From NCBI GenBank assembly GCA_030849465.1, contig JARVLF010000024.1, forward strand, positions 62,001 through 126,000: DNA of 64,000 nucleotides, in the 5' to 3' direction. A program made the position numbers and the translations under genes. Shown here one piece after another: positions 39,413 through 48,692 of this stretch; positions within the stretch are counted from its first letter, which is position 1; each line of letters opens with the position of its first letter. Origin of the DNA: Moesziomyces globuligerus (taxonomy: Eukaryota > Basidiomycota > Ustilaginomycetes > Ustilaginales > Ustilaginaceae). The notes below the pieces were generated by a model, which did not search any database, was not told the origin of the DNA, and worked only from the letters and a program-made list of their open reading frames with translations.

Positions 39413-42214
39413 TCACAAGGCACGCAGACGTGCCTGTTCCTTTTCGCGCTTGAGTTGCTCGAGCCTCTGCCTGCGTTCGGCACGCTTGCGTTCGAGCTCG
39501 GCCTTCTTCTCCTCGCGGCTCAACGGCACGGCCGGCGCAGCGGGCGATGCGCTCCGACTGCGCTCAGCCTGCGCCGTTTCGTCGTCGTCAAACGAAGCCC
39601 ACGTCTCGTCGACCACGGGCGTGGCTGCAAACGCCTGCGCAGTCAGCTCCTGCGACCCCACCAGCTCCCCCACCTCCTCCTCCCCCTCCACTGCAGCAGC
39701 AGCCGGGGTGGAGGTGGCGGTGGACTGGACCCAGTCGTCTTGGCCCCACGCCTCGGGCTCATCCACCGCCGCAGATGCTACGCGTAGGCTACTGCGCTCG
39801 ATCGCGTGCTTCGCATCCACCGGCACCGACGCCGCCGCAGCACGCTTCGGACCGAGCTTAGCCTTGCCCATCCGCGTACGCCCCACCGCAGGCACCTTCT
39901 TCTTGGGCCTCCCCACCTCGAAGCTCGCCCAGTCGGCACTGTCGTCGTGCACGTCCATGAGGTCTGCATCTGCCCCTGCCGCTGGCGCGGGCGCGGTAAA
40001 CGCCAGTGCCGTCGACGCCGAGGGCGCATCGTCCAGATCGTAGGCGAGCGCCGATTTGGCCGCACTGGCCGGCGATGAGGATTCGGCCATCCAGCAAGGC
40101 GGATCGACCGAGTCGTCCACGCCTGCGCCCAGACGCAGACTCGCGAGCCCAGACGAGGGCGGTACGGGCGCTGGCGGCGTGGCGGGCGTACCGACCGACG
40201 TGGCCGGCGTACCGACCGACGTGGCCGGCGTGCTGCGACCGTCCATGGTCGACTGCAGCTCGGCCGCCGACGCCAGCGGCTTGCCCTCGCCCACCGACGG
40301 CGCCGTCGAGGCATTGGAGAGCGACGAGAGCGCCGACGACATTGCCCATCCGGCGAGCGCAGATGCTGCACTGCCCGCCGACGCCGCCATCGAGCTCGCA
40401 TAGCCCGCACCATTCGCGCCCTCGCCCTGGTACGGCGTAGCACCCGCGAGCTGCTCCGGACTCAGCGCTGTGTCGGGCATACCTGCGCGGCCCGCGTCGA
40501 TCTTGGCGAGGAACATCTTGATCGCCTTGTCCGCCTGGTCGCGGACGAGCTTCTCCTTGTCGACCAAGCACGGCGCGACGGCGGGGACGACGTGGCGTGC
40601 GCAGTCGTCGTGGTCGAACGAATCTCCGGTGGCCATGAGCGCCATGAGGCCTGCGACGCGCGCGTGGACAAAGGCGTCCTTGAGCGAGCGGGAGAAGGCG
40701 GGGATGAGCACCTTTTTGCGCGTCGAGAGGGCGAGGTGCGGGACGAGGCGGCCGAGGAGGATGGTGGTGTTGGTGCGGATGCCCGGTTCTGCGTCGACCT
40801 GGGTGCGTGCGAGGACGCGCAGCAGGTCGTTGTTGAGGATGCGCTCCGAGAGCTTGGGCGCGAGCGGGAGGATGGCGCGCAGCGTCGCCTCGCGGATCAC
40901 GCCGACGGAATCGTTGAAACCCGTGATGAGGTTCGGCCAGAGCTTGTCGACGACGGTGCGGCTGTCCATGCGCTCTACGTAGAGCGAGAGGTTCTCGAGG
41001 AGCGCCATGCGCGTCGAGCGGTCGGGCGAGCCAAACGCCTTGAGCACCGGCGGCACCACGTTGGCCGTCCACTCGTCGCTCGGCAGCGGCTGACCGAGGC
41101 GCAGCACGAGCGGCAGCAGCACCGAGGGCTGCGTGCTCGCCGATGGGATCGTCCCCGGCGGCGGCACCGCGGCGAGCGCGCCCACGAGCGCAGGCAGCAC
41201 CTTGTACATGAGGAAACCGGGCGTGAACGAATCCGGCTTCTGCTGGAGGAGCTTGATGATGTCTGCCTTTTCGTTCTCTGTGGCAAGCAAGAAGCCGTCG
41301 AGGCCTCGTGCGACCTTGACGAGCGTGTTGTCTTTGAAGAAGCCGCCGTCGGCCTCGCCGGCCTCCCAGATCTTTGCGATGGAGCTGCGTGTCTTGGCGT
41401 TGGGCACGAGCAGGCGCTGGAAGGCGGCGTAGATTGGCTGGGGCACGTGGCCGCGCGGTGTCGCCGCCGTGCCGGTGAGCGGAGGCAAGGGACCGTTGAA
41501 CGCCTCGATGGCGACGAGCGCGAGCGAGTAGCTGTCGAGCAGCGACGAGTCCATGGAAGCGAGGACGTTCCAACCATTCTGCCTCACCTCGGGCGGCGCG
41601 TATCGGTTCGCATCCGGGAGGAGCGCGGCGTGGGTGTAGAGGAGGCCGTGCGGCGCGTCTGCGTGCGGCGTCAGCGCCTCGAAGCCGGCGAGCTTCCATT
41701 CTCCCGAGGCGGTGATGAAGATGGACTCGGAGCGGAGGTTGCCGTGCGTCGAGGCGGCGTCGAGGTTGAGGAACTTGAGCGCGTTGACGATCGACGAAAG
41801 TCCCCATACGATCCAGTCCTGGCGCTGCGGGGTAGCACGCTTGTCTTCGGATTGGGCTAGCACCTTGTAGAGCGGGGAGGCCTTCTCGAGGGCGATGTAG
41901 ACGGACGAGTTGGTCTCGGCGCTGTCGATTAGCTTGAGCACGTCCGGATGGCGGGTGGTGCGGAGCTTCCTGGCCGCATTCTTTGCGAGCGGAAGGAGGT
42001 TGGCGCGCGTGGCATTGTGAGGATGCGAGAGGTCAAAGGCGAGGACGGTGCAAGCCGAGTTGTCGTCGCGCTTGGTGGCCGAGTAGAGCGACCAGAGGGT
42101 GCGCGAGCGGTATTCGACGAGCTCCTGACCGATGGCGATGTTGGGGAGCGGGCCGGAGCGCGTTGCGGAGAGCACCGACGATGCGGCCGAGCTGAGCGAT
42201 TTGAAGTAATCCAT
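39413..42214 (-). CDS. SCY1-like pseudokinase (Scyl1/Cex1 family)
   Basis: 933 residues, one exon, ATG at 42214. The N-terminal kinase-like domain (~20-300) lacks catalytic motifs: the HRD position reads STHGNLRSES and the DFG position reads LAGFEAL. HEAT-type helical repeats follow (~340-600; WPNLITGFNDSVGVIREATLRA is typical of this family). A Ser/Ala/Pro-rich region with SVGTPA repeats and a highly charged C-terminal coiled coil (REEKKAELERKRAERRQRLE) end the protein. Family members act at the Golgi/COPI and in tRNA export (Cex1 in yeast, SCYL1 in mammals). The pseudokinase status is seen directly; the trafficking or tRNA role is inferred. Confidence 0.9.
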   Translation of the reverse strand: MDYFKSLSSAASSVLSATRSGPLPNIAIGQELVEYRSRTLWSLYSATKRDDNSACTVLAFDLSHPHNATRANLLPLAKNAARKLRTTRHPDVLKLIDSAETNSSVYIALEKASPLYKVLAQSEDKRATPQRQDWIVWGLSSIVNALKFLNLDAASTHGNLRSESIFITASGEWKLAGFEALTPHADAPHGLLYTHAALLPDANRYAPPEVRQNGWNVLASMDSSLLDSYSLALVAIEAFNGPLPPLTGTAATPRGHVPQPIYAAFQRLLVPNAKTRSSIAKIWEAGEADGGFFKDNTLVKVARGLDGFLLATENEKADIIKLLQQKPDSFTPGFLMYKVLPALVGALAAVPPPGTIPSASTQPSVLLPLVLRLGQPLPSDEWTANVVPPVLKAFGSPDRSTRMALLENLSLYVERMDSRTVVDKLWPNLITGFNDSVGVIREATLRAILPLAPKLSERILNNDLLRVLARTQVDAEPGIRTNTTILLGRLVPHLALSTRKKVLIPAFSRSLKDAFVHARVAGLMALMATGDSFDHDDCARHVVPAVAPCLVDKEKLVRDQADKAIKMFLAKIDAGRAGMPDTALSPEQLAGATPYQGEGANGAGYASSMAASAGSAASALAGWAMSSALSSLSNASTAPSVGEGKPLASAAELQSTMDGRSTPATSVGTPATSVGTPATPPAPVPPSSGLASLRLGAGVDDSVDPPCWMAESSSPASAAKSALAYDLDDAPSASTALAFTAPAPAAGADADLMDVHDDSADWASFEVGRPKKKVPAVGRTRMGKAKLGPKRAAAASVPVDAKHAIERSSLRVASAAVDEPEAWGQDDWVQSTATSTPAAAAVEGEEEVGELVGSQELTAQAFAATPVVDETWASFDDDETAQAERSRSASPAAPAVPLSREEKKAELERKRAERRQRLEQLKREKEQARLRAL

Positions 42215-42323
42215 GCTTGCCTAGGCCCAGCCGCAGACCGAGGTGATCACTGTGACGCAGCAGCAAGTGGCCCTACAGAAGCGCAGAATGGCGTCGAGAC
42301 CTTGCTCCGAAGCGCTGTTGCTG

Positions 42324-42367
42324 CTGCTGCTGAGCTGCTGCTGAGCTGCTGCTGAGCTGCTGCTGAG
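42324..42367. repeat. 11-bp tandem repeat in the SCY1-like leader
   Basis: Four perfect copies of CTGCTGCTGAG, extended by CTGs on the left and CTGCAG on the right, about 110 bp upstream of the start codon (minus strand). Confidence 0.8.
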
Positions 42368-43527
42368 CTGCAGATGCGCAGCTTCTTGGCGTGATCGAGA
42401 ATGTGCTCGAGTAAGGAGCAGAGCGAAGAGCGCGAAGCTCGGATCAAGCCGACCGCCGCCTTGCAACGCACACTCACCTTTGCTTGGCGAGCGTCGGGTC
42501 GGGTGTGCGCCGGCCTGCCAACACGCACAACTGCTGCCCAGCTGGCGAGTGAATTCCGACAGCTGCCAGAGCTTGGAGCAAGCAGCTCTAACACGTTTGA
42601 AAGCGCCAAACGGGGCTCGGGTGTCGGAGATGCCGCGCATTGCAACAGACTTTCCCGCCTTCATCACCGCAACTTGCTCAACATCACAGAATCAAGCTCA
42701 CGCTCATCACTCGTTGTAGTCCCTTTGGCTTTGGACCAAGGCGGAGGCGCCGCTTCATCGGCACCTCCGGCTGCTTGACCTTGGCGTCAGATCTGCGTTG
42801 CCGTGCCTCACCCTCCAGTCTTGCCTCCAAAGCAACCAAGCTCACCGCAAGACGCGATTCAAAAAATTGATTTAGAGAAATTTAATTATTCAAATAAATA
42901 AACAGCGGTAGCGCCGCGTGCCTCGGCGGAAGAGCCGTCAGGGCGAGTGACTGTAAGCGCCGAAATTGGTGTGATGCAGCGTGGGAGTGGAGTCGGTGAG
43001 AGTCCGCCCAATCGGCATTTCGCGTACTGTACAATTCCAGCCAACAGCAGTGTGAGTATCTTGTTGGCCTGGCGGACCGGCCGACAGCCTCCCCCTACCC
43101 TGACGCGGTCTGGCAGCGCTCTCGCTGCGATGCGTTCGGAAGATGTGCTGGGTTCTCGGCTCATCCGCTCATCGCCTCCTTACCTTCCCACCTGAACCCC
43201 ATCGACCTCACGACTTGGGTCCGCTGTCGTCGTCGTCATCATCACTCTTCCCACCTACGCTTCCAACACGCAACTCCTGACGCTTGGAACCACCGCTCTT
43301 TCCAGCCGACGCCGCGTTCCACTGGATGTCGTGCACGCATTAGCTTGCTGTGCCTTTCTTTCGCTTCATCGCCACACTATCCGTCACCGTCATCGGATCT
43401 ATCCCTGGAATCGCTCATCCCAACCACCACAGCCGCTGCCATCGTCACTTTAGCAGTGCATCGACGCACCCAACCTCATCTCGCGCATTGCGAGTGTAAA
43501 GATTCGTTTCTGCGCCGCGCCGCGCCG

Positions 43528-43547
43528 CCCCGCCCCGCCCCGCCCCG
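43528..43547. repeat. CCCCG repeat in the MED14 leader
   Basis: Four CCCCG units, flanked by GCC-rich sequence. This is G-quadruplex-capable on the minus strand. It sits about 110 bp before the MED14 start. Confidence 0.65.
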
Positions 43548-43657
43548 CCTCGGCCAGTCCAACTTTCTCATCTATATCCTGCCCATCGACATAATCTTCG
43601 CATCCCTTCCGTGGCGCTTCTCCATCACTCGCTACCTTCTCCCTCGCCACTACCTGC

Positions 43658-46600
43658 ATGCCATCCACCCCGCATGGCGCCAACGCTCCCACTGCAACGC
43701 ATGATGTGAATATCAACGGCTCCCATCGCCCGTCTCTCATCCCTTCCAACATCGCTCCCGCCGCTAGCCCCGTGTCCAAGTCCACCATGGCTACCGGCGC
43801 CAACGGACATTACCGCGCCTCGTCCGATATGGCCGTCGATCAATCCAAGCGATCCACTTCCTCCCCTCACAAGCTCATGATTGGCGTCCCTCCAGCCGCC
43901 ACACCACATCCGCCGCACGCATCCAACACCTTGCAGAGCCATACTCACGATGATACCCACGACGAGCACTCGGCCCGCAACGGCCATGTGCCCTCCGAGC
44001 TCAAGGGAAAGCAAAAGCAAGTCGATCCCATCCAATCGCTTTCCCTCGAACAGCTCGAGCAGGAGCTTCCTCTCGAAGAGACCGATCTCGTCTCCCTCGC
44101 TGCCCTCGTCGAAAGGCTCGCCAACTACGGCTACGAGTCGCTCCAAAACCTCGCAGAAACCCTCCCCTCGCTCCCTTCCTCCTCCAAACGCGCAAAGATC
44201 TTCAACACCGCTCTCGACGTCCGCAAGCAGTTCATCAAGCTCCTCGTTCTCGCTCGTTGGTCCAAGGACGTCCCCGACCTCCAAAAGTCGCGCAACATCA
44301 TCGCTCTCCTCTCCGAACAGCAATGGCAGCACGAAGACGTCTTTGCCGGCCTCACCGACATTCGCAAGATCCTTCCAAACGCACGCATGAGGAACGCGGA
44401 CCTCCCCACCGCCATCGACGTCCTCCAGACGGGCACCTACCGAAGGCTTCCCTCCAGCATCAAGGACATGGCCGTCGCACCTCCCCCCTTAACCGACGAC
44501 GAGGCCCTCGCCATCGTCGCACGCCTCCAAGACGCGCTCCGCACACGCATGGCCTGCCGTGAACTCGTCCCCGCCCCGCTCTCCGACTACTCCATACAGG
44601 ATGCAAAGGTACACTTCCACGTCCACGGCCTCTTCCGCGCACAGCTCACCGCCAGCAGCGGTGGCCGCGATCAGGATGCCGGCGGCCTCGATTCACAGGC
44701 CGTCGCCGCCGGCGCGGACGCAGCTTCCTCCGCCGATGCCCAAGACAGGTGGTGGCTACTCGATCTCAGCTTCGACGCCACGCCGACCGGTTCGGGTGCA
44801 GAGTCTAGCATCAAACTCTTTCCCAAACGGCCCAAAAAGGCTTATCGCGAGCGTCTACGTGCTTGGGGCGACCAAGAGCTCGCGCCGAGATCGCACGCTG
44901 CGGATCTTCCTCCAGACGCCAACGTAGAAGCGGACACCGCTCCTCCCGAGCACGCTCAGGGTCCTGCAAGCGCAGCTTCGCCCGAGGAGATCAAACCAGC
45001 TGCGCAGCAATCTGCGCATCCCGAATCTGAGCTTCAGACGACCCAGCCTCAGGGCGATCCCGAAGCATCCAACACATCGAAAACGCGCGACACGCCTCTC
45101 GTGCGTCTCTTTGCCTTCTTACAGGAGCGCGCTCTGCACTATCAGATGGACATCCTGCAGCACCAGGCATACGAGCTCGTTCGCCTGAACTGGGGATCAA
45201 ACCTGCGCATCGAGACATCCGAACGTCCGCGAAGGCTCACCGTACACTACTGGACGCATGCACAGGGCGCAGACGGCTCCACTTCGTCGCACGATGGCCC
45301 GGCTTCCGGCGGCAACATCCAGATCAGCATGGTCGATCTCGCCGATCAAGCGGTCGCCAACAAGACGCTCGCTCGGATCTTTGACGATGATGAACCTTCC
45401 GACGATGCTCAACAGAGTCCCGCCGCGGTCAAGCGGCGTGGGCTTCGTGTCGTCTGGAATGCTCACGACAGTGTGCTCGCCGACTCGGAAACTTCGAACC
45501 TCGCCATCGACCCGCACCGCCTCGACATCGAGGCCATCCTGAGCCTCGTGATCAAGCGCCACACTGCCGCCTTGCTTCGCAACCTCCAGCGCCGCATCCT
45601 GGTGAGCGACCATGCCGTCTCGCGGCTGCTGCGCCCAGAGACTTGCACGCTCTGCGTCGAGCACGCGCACAGGCAAGGCGACGAGTTCTCCACCGCCACC
45701 GAAGCCAGCAGCTTCACCTTCCTGCGCGTAGAGCTGCACGGTCGCAACCGGCAGCGCGTGGCCAGAACAACACGGTCCGCCACGGCATCCAGCATGCCTC
45801 CACTGCGCTTGAGCGTCGATCCGGTCACTGGCAGGCTGCTGCTAGACTCGGAAGCGGTGCTCGTCTCTCCGGACACTGGCCTGCACGACTCGACCGCAGC
45901 TACGGCGGACTTCACCGCTTCCATCCTCACCACACGGGCCTCATCCACCCGCCTGGCAGAGGCGTCCGACCGGATCAATGCGTCCATCGACGCTCTCCCC
46001 GACGTGCTGTATCGGCTCGAGGTGTTCGCACGCGTGCAGGAGTGGGAGCGCATGGCGTCCTACCTGGGTCTCCGCACGGTGCGCAAGCTCAGCCTGCGGC
46101 CGCAGGACTTGGCCAAGTTCGGCACGGCGATCGCGGGCGATGCGGCTCCGCAGCTGTTCATCCCGCTGCGCAAGAGCTTCCCCGGCTACTTCCTCGCGCT
46201 GCAGCCGTCGGAGCTCGCGGGCGCGCGCATCGCGCTGGTGTACGTCGTACAGATGGTGGATGCCAACGGCGCGCCTTCGCTGACTGTCCAGTCCATCGAG
46301 TGGCTCGACCGAGCCAAGATCGCCAGCGCCTCGCAAGCCGGCCGTGGCTCCGTCGCTGATGGCGCGCCACCCAGCCCCGAGACAGGCAAGAAGCGCAAGG
46401 CGGCCTCGGGAGAGTCGGCGCCAAAGGAGGCCGAGGCGAGCTTTGCGGCGCGCGAGCTGTCGATGGACGAGCTGGCGGACGTGCATTCGTACTGCATCGC
46501 GCTCGTGTCGTACTTCCGCGTGGAGCAGCAGCTGCGCATGCGCGGCGTCCCGTACCTGCACGTGGGCAGCAACCGTGCCGAGACAGCGACGCCGCCCAAG

Positions 46601-48124
46601 TGGCGACGCCGAGTTGCCGCGGCGGCTGTCGGCGCACCCGCGGATCCGCAGGACCAGGGACTGTTCGACGAAGACGACGGCGCGGATGCGGACAAGGCTA
46701 ACGAGGATGACGCGCATGCATACGCCGGCGAGGGTGGGATTGCGGCGCTGGTGCCGACGCTGTGCCTGCGGGCGGCGGACGTGCTTGGCCCTGCCAAGGC
46801 GCATCTGGTCAAGCCGAACGTCTCGCTGCGCGTGTGCGACTGGGAAGAGGCGGACAAGACGTGCGTGCAGGTGCTGGTCAAGCTGCGCATGAAGTCGCGC
46901 CGCTTCCGGGCTCTGCACGAAGTCGTCTCCTCGGCCAGCACCTCGGACGAGCACGCGCACGCGCCGGCGACGTGGGTCGACTTTGACGACGCTACCTCCG
47001 TGCTCGCCGTCTCGACGAGGGACGTGGACAACTGCGTGGCGATCTTTGCGGCGCAGTGGGAGCGGGTGATGCGGATGGCGATGCTTACGCGCGAGGTGCT
47101 TAACGCGAGCCGGGCGTGGCAGGCGCGGGCGCTGCGCGCGCGCACCAGCTGCAAGAAGCCCGTAGAGCGCGTCGAGCTGTGTCGCTTCGAGCTGCACACA
47201 GTCGTCTTTGCCTACGGCAGCGTGGCCGGCACTGAGGGTGGGACGACGAGGCTGCTCGTGCGCGTACGCTGGCAGGACGCCAAGATGGAGCTCGCCGCGT
47301 ACGGAGCGCCGCTGGCGCAGAGCGGTGGGTACGTGGTGGAGTTCGGCTCGGTGGCCGCAGCAGAGGCCGAAGCGGTCGGCCAGGGTGATGACGAGGCCGG
47401 GTCGGTGTGGTTTGACGCCGAGCACGCTGCAGCGAATCCGCACAGCGTCATGGCGTTCGAGCTGCGGCGGACGCTCAATGTCGCTGCGCGCTCGGCGGCC
47501 ATGAACGCCATGGCTTCGCCGCACCTCGAGCGGCTCGTCTGGAAGGGATTCCTGCGTCTCCTCCGCGATACGCTGCCCGTCGTGCGCGAGCTGGCGCCGC
47601 TCGCCGCGCGCTGCTTGGAAGATCCTGACGTGCCGGAGCTCGAGATCCGTGGCGCGACGTGGTTCAGGCTGCGTTTCCACGATCGGTACGCGCTCGACAT
47701 CCGGCTGGCCTCGCGGTCCCGCCTCGTGATCGCCGATGCTGCACGCGCGCTCTTCCGCACCGAGCGGCCAGATCCTGCGTCGCCTCCTTCCGCGTCGTCC
47801 GGCGTGTTTGCCGGCTCCGAGCTGCTGAGTCCGCTCTTGGCGGGCAAGTCGGTGAGCACGACGCCGCAAGCTAGGCGCGGCAAGGAGATCGAGACGGCGC
47901 TGGCGGGAGCAACGCAGTTCGAGCCGATCCCCAGGCTCGACGAGGTGCTGCACAAGGTGCACGCGGCGTTGAGGGCAGATGCGCGCATCGGCGAGGTGTG
48001 GGATCTCCGCCGCGCGCTCCTCGTCTCGCTCACCGAGCCGGCGCTTGTTGCCAAGCTCCTCCCCGAGCTCGTCCAGCTCGTCGCAGCCGAGATTGCTCCC
48101 ACAACCGCTGTCGCCGAGGAATAG
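43658..48124 (+). CDS. MED14: Mediator complex subunit 14 (Rgr1)
   Basis: 1488 residues, one exon; ATG at 43658 is the first in frame. After a ~115-residue disordered N terminus, the Med14 signature region (~125-310) reads LEQLEQELPLEETDLVSLAALVERLANYGY in part, then RKQFIKLLVLARWSKDV, the usual hallmark of the family. Long alpha/beta modules follow, with low-complexity insertions (~365-480, ~905-940, ~985-1025). Med14 is the backbone that joins the Mediator head, middle and tail and so is needed for RNA polymerase II transcription in the nucleus. The yeast protein is about 1080 residues; the excess here is mainly disordered insertions. It converges on the MHYT gene. Confidence 0.9.
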   Translation: MPSTPHGANAPTATHDVNINGSHRPSLIPSNIAPAASPVSKSTMATGANGHYRASSDMAVDQSKRSTSSPHKLMIGVPPAATPHPPHASNTLQSHTHDDTHDEHSARNGHVPSELKGKQKQVDPIQSLSLEQLEQELPLEETDLVSLAALVERLANYGYESLQNLAETLPSLPSSSKRAKIFNTALDVRKQFIKLLVLARWSKDVPDLQKSRNIIALLSEQQWQHEDVFAGLTDIRKILPNARMRNADLPTAIDVLQTGTYRRLPSSIKDMAVAPPPLTDDEALAIVARLQDALRTRMACRELVPAPLSDYSIQDAKVHFHVHGLFRAQLTASSGGRDQDAGGLDSQAVAAGADAASSADAQDRWWLLDLSFDATPTGSGAESSIKLFPKRPKKAYRERLRAWGDQELAPRSHAADLPPDANVEADTAPPEHAQGPASAASPEEIKPAAQQSAHPESELQTTQPQGDPEASNTSKTRDTPLVRLFAFLQERALHYQMDILQHQAYELVRLNWGSNLRIETSERPRRLTVHYWTHAQGADGSTSSHDGPASGGNIQISMVDLADQAVANKTLARIFDDDEPSDDAQQSPAAVKRRGLRVVWNAHDSVLADSETSNLAIDPHRLDIEAILSLVIKRHTAALLRNLQRRILVSDHAVSRLLRPETCTLCVEHAHRQGDEFSTATEASSFTFLRVELHGRNRQRVARTTRSATASSMPPLRLSVDPVTGRLLLDSEAVLVSPDTGLHDSTAATADFTASILTTRASSTRLAEASDRINASIDALPDVLYRLEVFARVQEWERMASYLGLRTVRKLSLRPQDLAKFGTAIAGDAAPQLFIPLRKSFPGYFLALQPSELAGARIALVYVVQMVDANGAPSLTVQSIEWLDRAKIASASQAGRGSVADGAPPSPETGKKRKAASGESAPKEAEASFAARELSMDELADVHSYCIALVSYFRVEQQLRMRGVPYLHVGSNRAETATPPKWRRRVAAAAVGAPADPQDQGLFDEDDGADADKANEDDAHAYAGEGGIAALVPTLCLRAADVLGPAKAHLVKPNVSLRVCDWEEADKTCVQVLVKLRMKSRRFRALHEVVSSASTSDEHAHAPATWVDFDDATSVLAVSTRDVDNCVAIFAAQWERVMRMAMLTREVLNASRAWQARALRARTSCKKPVERVELCRFELHTVVFAYGSVAGTEGGTTRLLVRVRWQDAKMELAAYGAPLAQSGGYVVEFGSVAAAEAEAVGQGDDEAGSVWFDAEHAAANPHSVMAFELRRTLNVAARSAAMNAMASPHLERLVWKGFLRLLRDTLPVVRELAPLAARCLEDPDVPELEIRGATWFRLRFHDRYALDIRLASRSRLVIADAARALFRTERPDPASPPSASSGVFAGSELLSPLLAGKSVSTTPQARRGKEIETALAGATQFEPIPRLDEVLHKVHAALRADARIGEVWDLRRALLVSLTEPALVAKLLPELVQLVAAEIAPTTAVAEE

Positions 48125-48692
48125 CTGCCTTTCACCGAGCTCGAGCAATGCGATGTGAATCACGATGACGCCGAAGGGATCGGGAAACATTCAGTTGTGG
48201 TCGAGGACGGGGCTATGGTTGCTGCTGGTTTGACAGAGGAAGATGTGAAAGCGCGTCAGGTTGCTGTGTGGTGGCGTGGCTTGGTCTTTTGGCTTGGACG
48301 CACGGGGAGCGGTCAAAGGTGTGGGGGAAGTCGGAAGCTTGAGCTCGATTTGTGCAAGACTTGCGCAGCGCAATCGTTACACCGCCATCCTTGTCCCCTG
48401 CAGGCACGTCTGTCAACGATTTCATCAAAGAGCCATGACCGCAATCCTATCCCACCTCGGCTCCGTCCTTATCGGTCTCGGCTTGGTCCTCCTCTTGCTC
48501 AGCTTAGCCTCATGCTTGTCGCCGCTCACTGGCGCTTGCGGCCACCACATCGCCGCTTTCGTGCTCCAAACGCATCGGACCACACCATCTCTCTCGCTCG
48601 TGCTCTGAAAAAAGGAATGTGAGATGACCCATGACACGAAGCATGCAAGAGTTACAATAACAAACGGAGCCTGACCCAGCGTCTTGGGTTGT
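48125..48692. other. Convergent region between MED14 and the MHYT gene
   Basis: 568 bp holding two 3' UTRs. A 57-codon frame at 48435-48608 (+), MTAILSHLGSVLIGLGL onward, is strongly hydrophobic with one possible membrane helix. It has no recognised family and may be chance. Confidence 0.4.

Larger units (their letters stand above)
42215..43657. other. Divergent promoter region of the SCY1-like and MED14 genes
   Basis: 1443 bp between start codons. It includes an 11-bp repeat near the SCY1-like start, an AT-rich island at ~42858-42904, and a CCCCG run in the MED14 leader. Short frames within it show no recognisable domain. Confidence 0.45.

Noticed and set aside
42324..42373. A CRISPR-like array
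   Set aside because: The units are only 11 bp and directly abut without spacers, and the genome is fungal.
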